Positions 63,183 through 64,000 of a stretch of DNA of 64,000 bases are shown one piece after another. The notes under the pieces are model-generated. The model was not told where the DNA came from and did no database searches. It saw only the letters and a program-made list of their open reading frames with translations. The translations under genes and the position numbers were made by a program. Source of the DNA: Bog-159 sp963843255 (GTDB lineage: Bacteria; Acidobacteriota; Terriglobia; Bryobacterales; Bryobacteraceae); assembly GCA_963843255.1 (NCBI GenBank), contig CAWJJQ010000001.1, forward strand, positions 62,001 through 126,000. The letters run 5' to 3'. Within the stretch, counting starts at the first letter, position 1; each line of letters begins with the position of its first letter.

Positions 63183-63974
63183 TTAGCGCCTCAACTCAAA
63201 CCAGAACTCGACATTGGCGTCGTTGCGTTCATATCCACCCGGTAGTGGTGGAAAAGGACTGGCGTCCAGAATCGCACGTTGCGCCGAGAAGTCCAATGCC
63301 GAATTTCCGCTGCTCTGTACCACCCGCACGTTCTTTACCGAACCGTCCCGCTGCAGATCGAAGGTTACAATCGCCGGCGGTAGCGAATGTATGCGTTGAT
63401 CCACGTCGTTGGTGTGCCATTTCTCCGCCACCCGCTGTTTCAGGATCATCACATAATTGCCAAACCGGTTCCCGAATGGCGACCCTTGCCCGATCCCCAC
63501 CCCGCCCGATCCCGTCTGCCCCATCATCGGCGTCACCAATGCCTGTCCCGCCTGGCTGTAAAGCTGGTTCGGCTGGTCCTGCTGCTTCGCCCGCCAGGTG
63601 TTCTGCGCCGACCGTGCGATCTCCGAAGTCTTAGGATGCGTCTTGCTTTGGATCGGTACCGCGTCCGGCTCTTCCGGGGGCGCCCGCCGCTGTGCCTTGG
63701 CCGCCGGCGGAGGTGTGGGTACCGCGGATTCGGTGGGGTTCGCCAGCGGATTCACGATCCCGCTCCGCGATGGCATCGGAATCTTGTTCACCACGTTGAT
63801 GGCCACGCTCCCCGGCCCGCCCGAGTTCGCGTCGCCCCAGGATTCGTGATGCCCGCTGATCACCGCCCCCCAGAACAGCAGCGTCCCGAAAATCGCTCCG
63901 TGCAGAACCACCGATCCCAATATCGGCCTGCCTAGCGATTCCGGCTGGTCCAGAATGTCGGCGTGCCCCGCCAT
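63183..63974 (-). CDS. TolA/TonB-like energy-transducing protein
   Basis: 263 residues. One membrane helix near the N-terminus (about 17-37, ILGSVVLHGAIFGTLLFWGAV), a Pro-rich periplasmic stretch (60-120), and a C-terminal TonB-type domain (about 170-262: VAEKWHTNDVDQRI, IVTFDLQRDGSVKNVRVVQSSG, LDFSAQRAI). Position before tolB makes it the TolA of this operon. Its ATG overlaps the preceding stop (TAATG). Confidence 0.85.
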   Translation of the reverse strand: MAGHADILDQPESLGRPILGSVVLHGAIFGTLLFWGAVISGHHESWGDANSGGPGSVAINVVNKIPMPSRSGIVNPLANPTESAVPTPPPAAKAQRRAPPEEPDAVPIQSKTHPKTSEIARSAQNTWRAKQQDQPNQLYSQAGQALVTPMMGQTGSGGVGIGQGSPFGNRFGNYVMILKQRVAEKWHTNDVDQRIHSLPPAIVTFDLQRDGSVKNVRVVQSSGNSALDFSAQRAILDASPFPPLPGGYERNDANVEFWFELRR

Positions 63975-64000
63975 TACTTACGCCTCTTATCGGCGGCATC
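63974..64000 (-). CDS. C-terminal end of a gene upstream of tolA (probably TolR/ExbD)
   Basis: Only the last eight codons (DAADKRRK) and a TAA at 63976-63974 are in the window. The stop shares a base pair of bases with the tolA ATG. TolR/ExbD is expected here from usual tol operon order; nothing in the eight residues proves it. Confidence 0.4.
   Translation of the reverse strand, partial: DAADKRRK

Overview
The window looks like chromosomal DNA of a soil acidobacterium, most likely of the Solibacter/Bryobacter branch. The base composition is GC-rich. Several gene types point to that group: a winged-helix/Ser-Thr kinase/PD40 fusion, a stand-alone MacB/FtsX-type permease of the acidobacterial orphan permease kind, a HAF-type repeat protein, OpcA next to Zwf, and a dispersed two-hairpin intergenic repeat. 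No phylogenetic search could be run, so this assignment is inference.

Layout. 1-7.3 kb: glycerate kinase (cut by the window edge), shikimate kinase and an SDR overlap as one minus-strand operon, followed by a Lon-N-domain protein, a TonB-like protein, a HAD phosphatase and a DinB protein. 5.5-17.2 kb is sugar metabolism: a sodium:solute symporter overlapping galactokinase, a GH51 arabinofuranosidase overlapping an FGGY ribulokinase, and the zwf-opcA-pgl set for the oxidative pentose phosphate entry. This block is interrupted at 8.9-10.7 kb by a two-gene ATPase/DUF4276-like module whose small gene carries an in-frame amber codon. 17.5-19.6 kb is a small accessory patch: an unknown gene with a frameshifted PIN protein, and a nucleotidyltransferase pair. 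19.8-23.4 kb holds a polyprenyl glycosylphosphotransferase, an orotate-PRTase-like protein and class I fumarase.

23.5-32.0 kb is the main accessory feature. An intact tRNA-Phe(GAA) is followed 8.4 kb later by a 51-bp copy of its 3' part (49/51 identical). This is the signature of an element integrated at a tRNA gene. Inside are a collagen-like secreted protein, an excisionase-like HTH protein, a ribbon-helix-helix protein, a VapBC-like pair, a giant receptor kinase, a HAF-repeat protein and what looks like the C-terminal remnant of a serine recombinase. No complete integrase is present, so the element appears decayed.

32.4-45 kb: a frameshifted methyltransferase, a four-PAS GGDEF/EAL protein, small secreted proteins, an ankyrin protein, the orphan permease, a MotA/MotB-like pair, a PilZ protein and a small metallothionein-like protein. 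45.1-51.0 kb: five glycosyltransferases in a row and alanine racemase (envelope or exopolysaccharide synthesis). 51.2-59.7 kb: a beta-propeller protein, a B12-type radical SAM protein, pheS-pheT-HNH, and an aldehyde dehydrogenase with a coupled 62-residue gene. 59.7-64 kb: the Tol-Pal operon (tolA-like, tolB, pal, cpoB) on the minus strand, cut by the window end.

Three items deserve the closest look: the tRNA-Phe element, the ATPase/DUF4276 pair with its amber codon, and the six-copy double-hairpin repeat family, one copy of which has become the C-terminus of an HNH protein.
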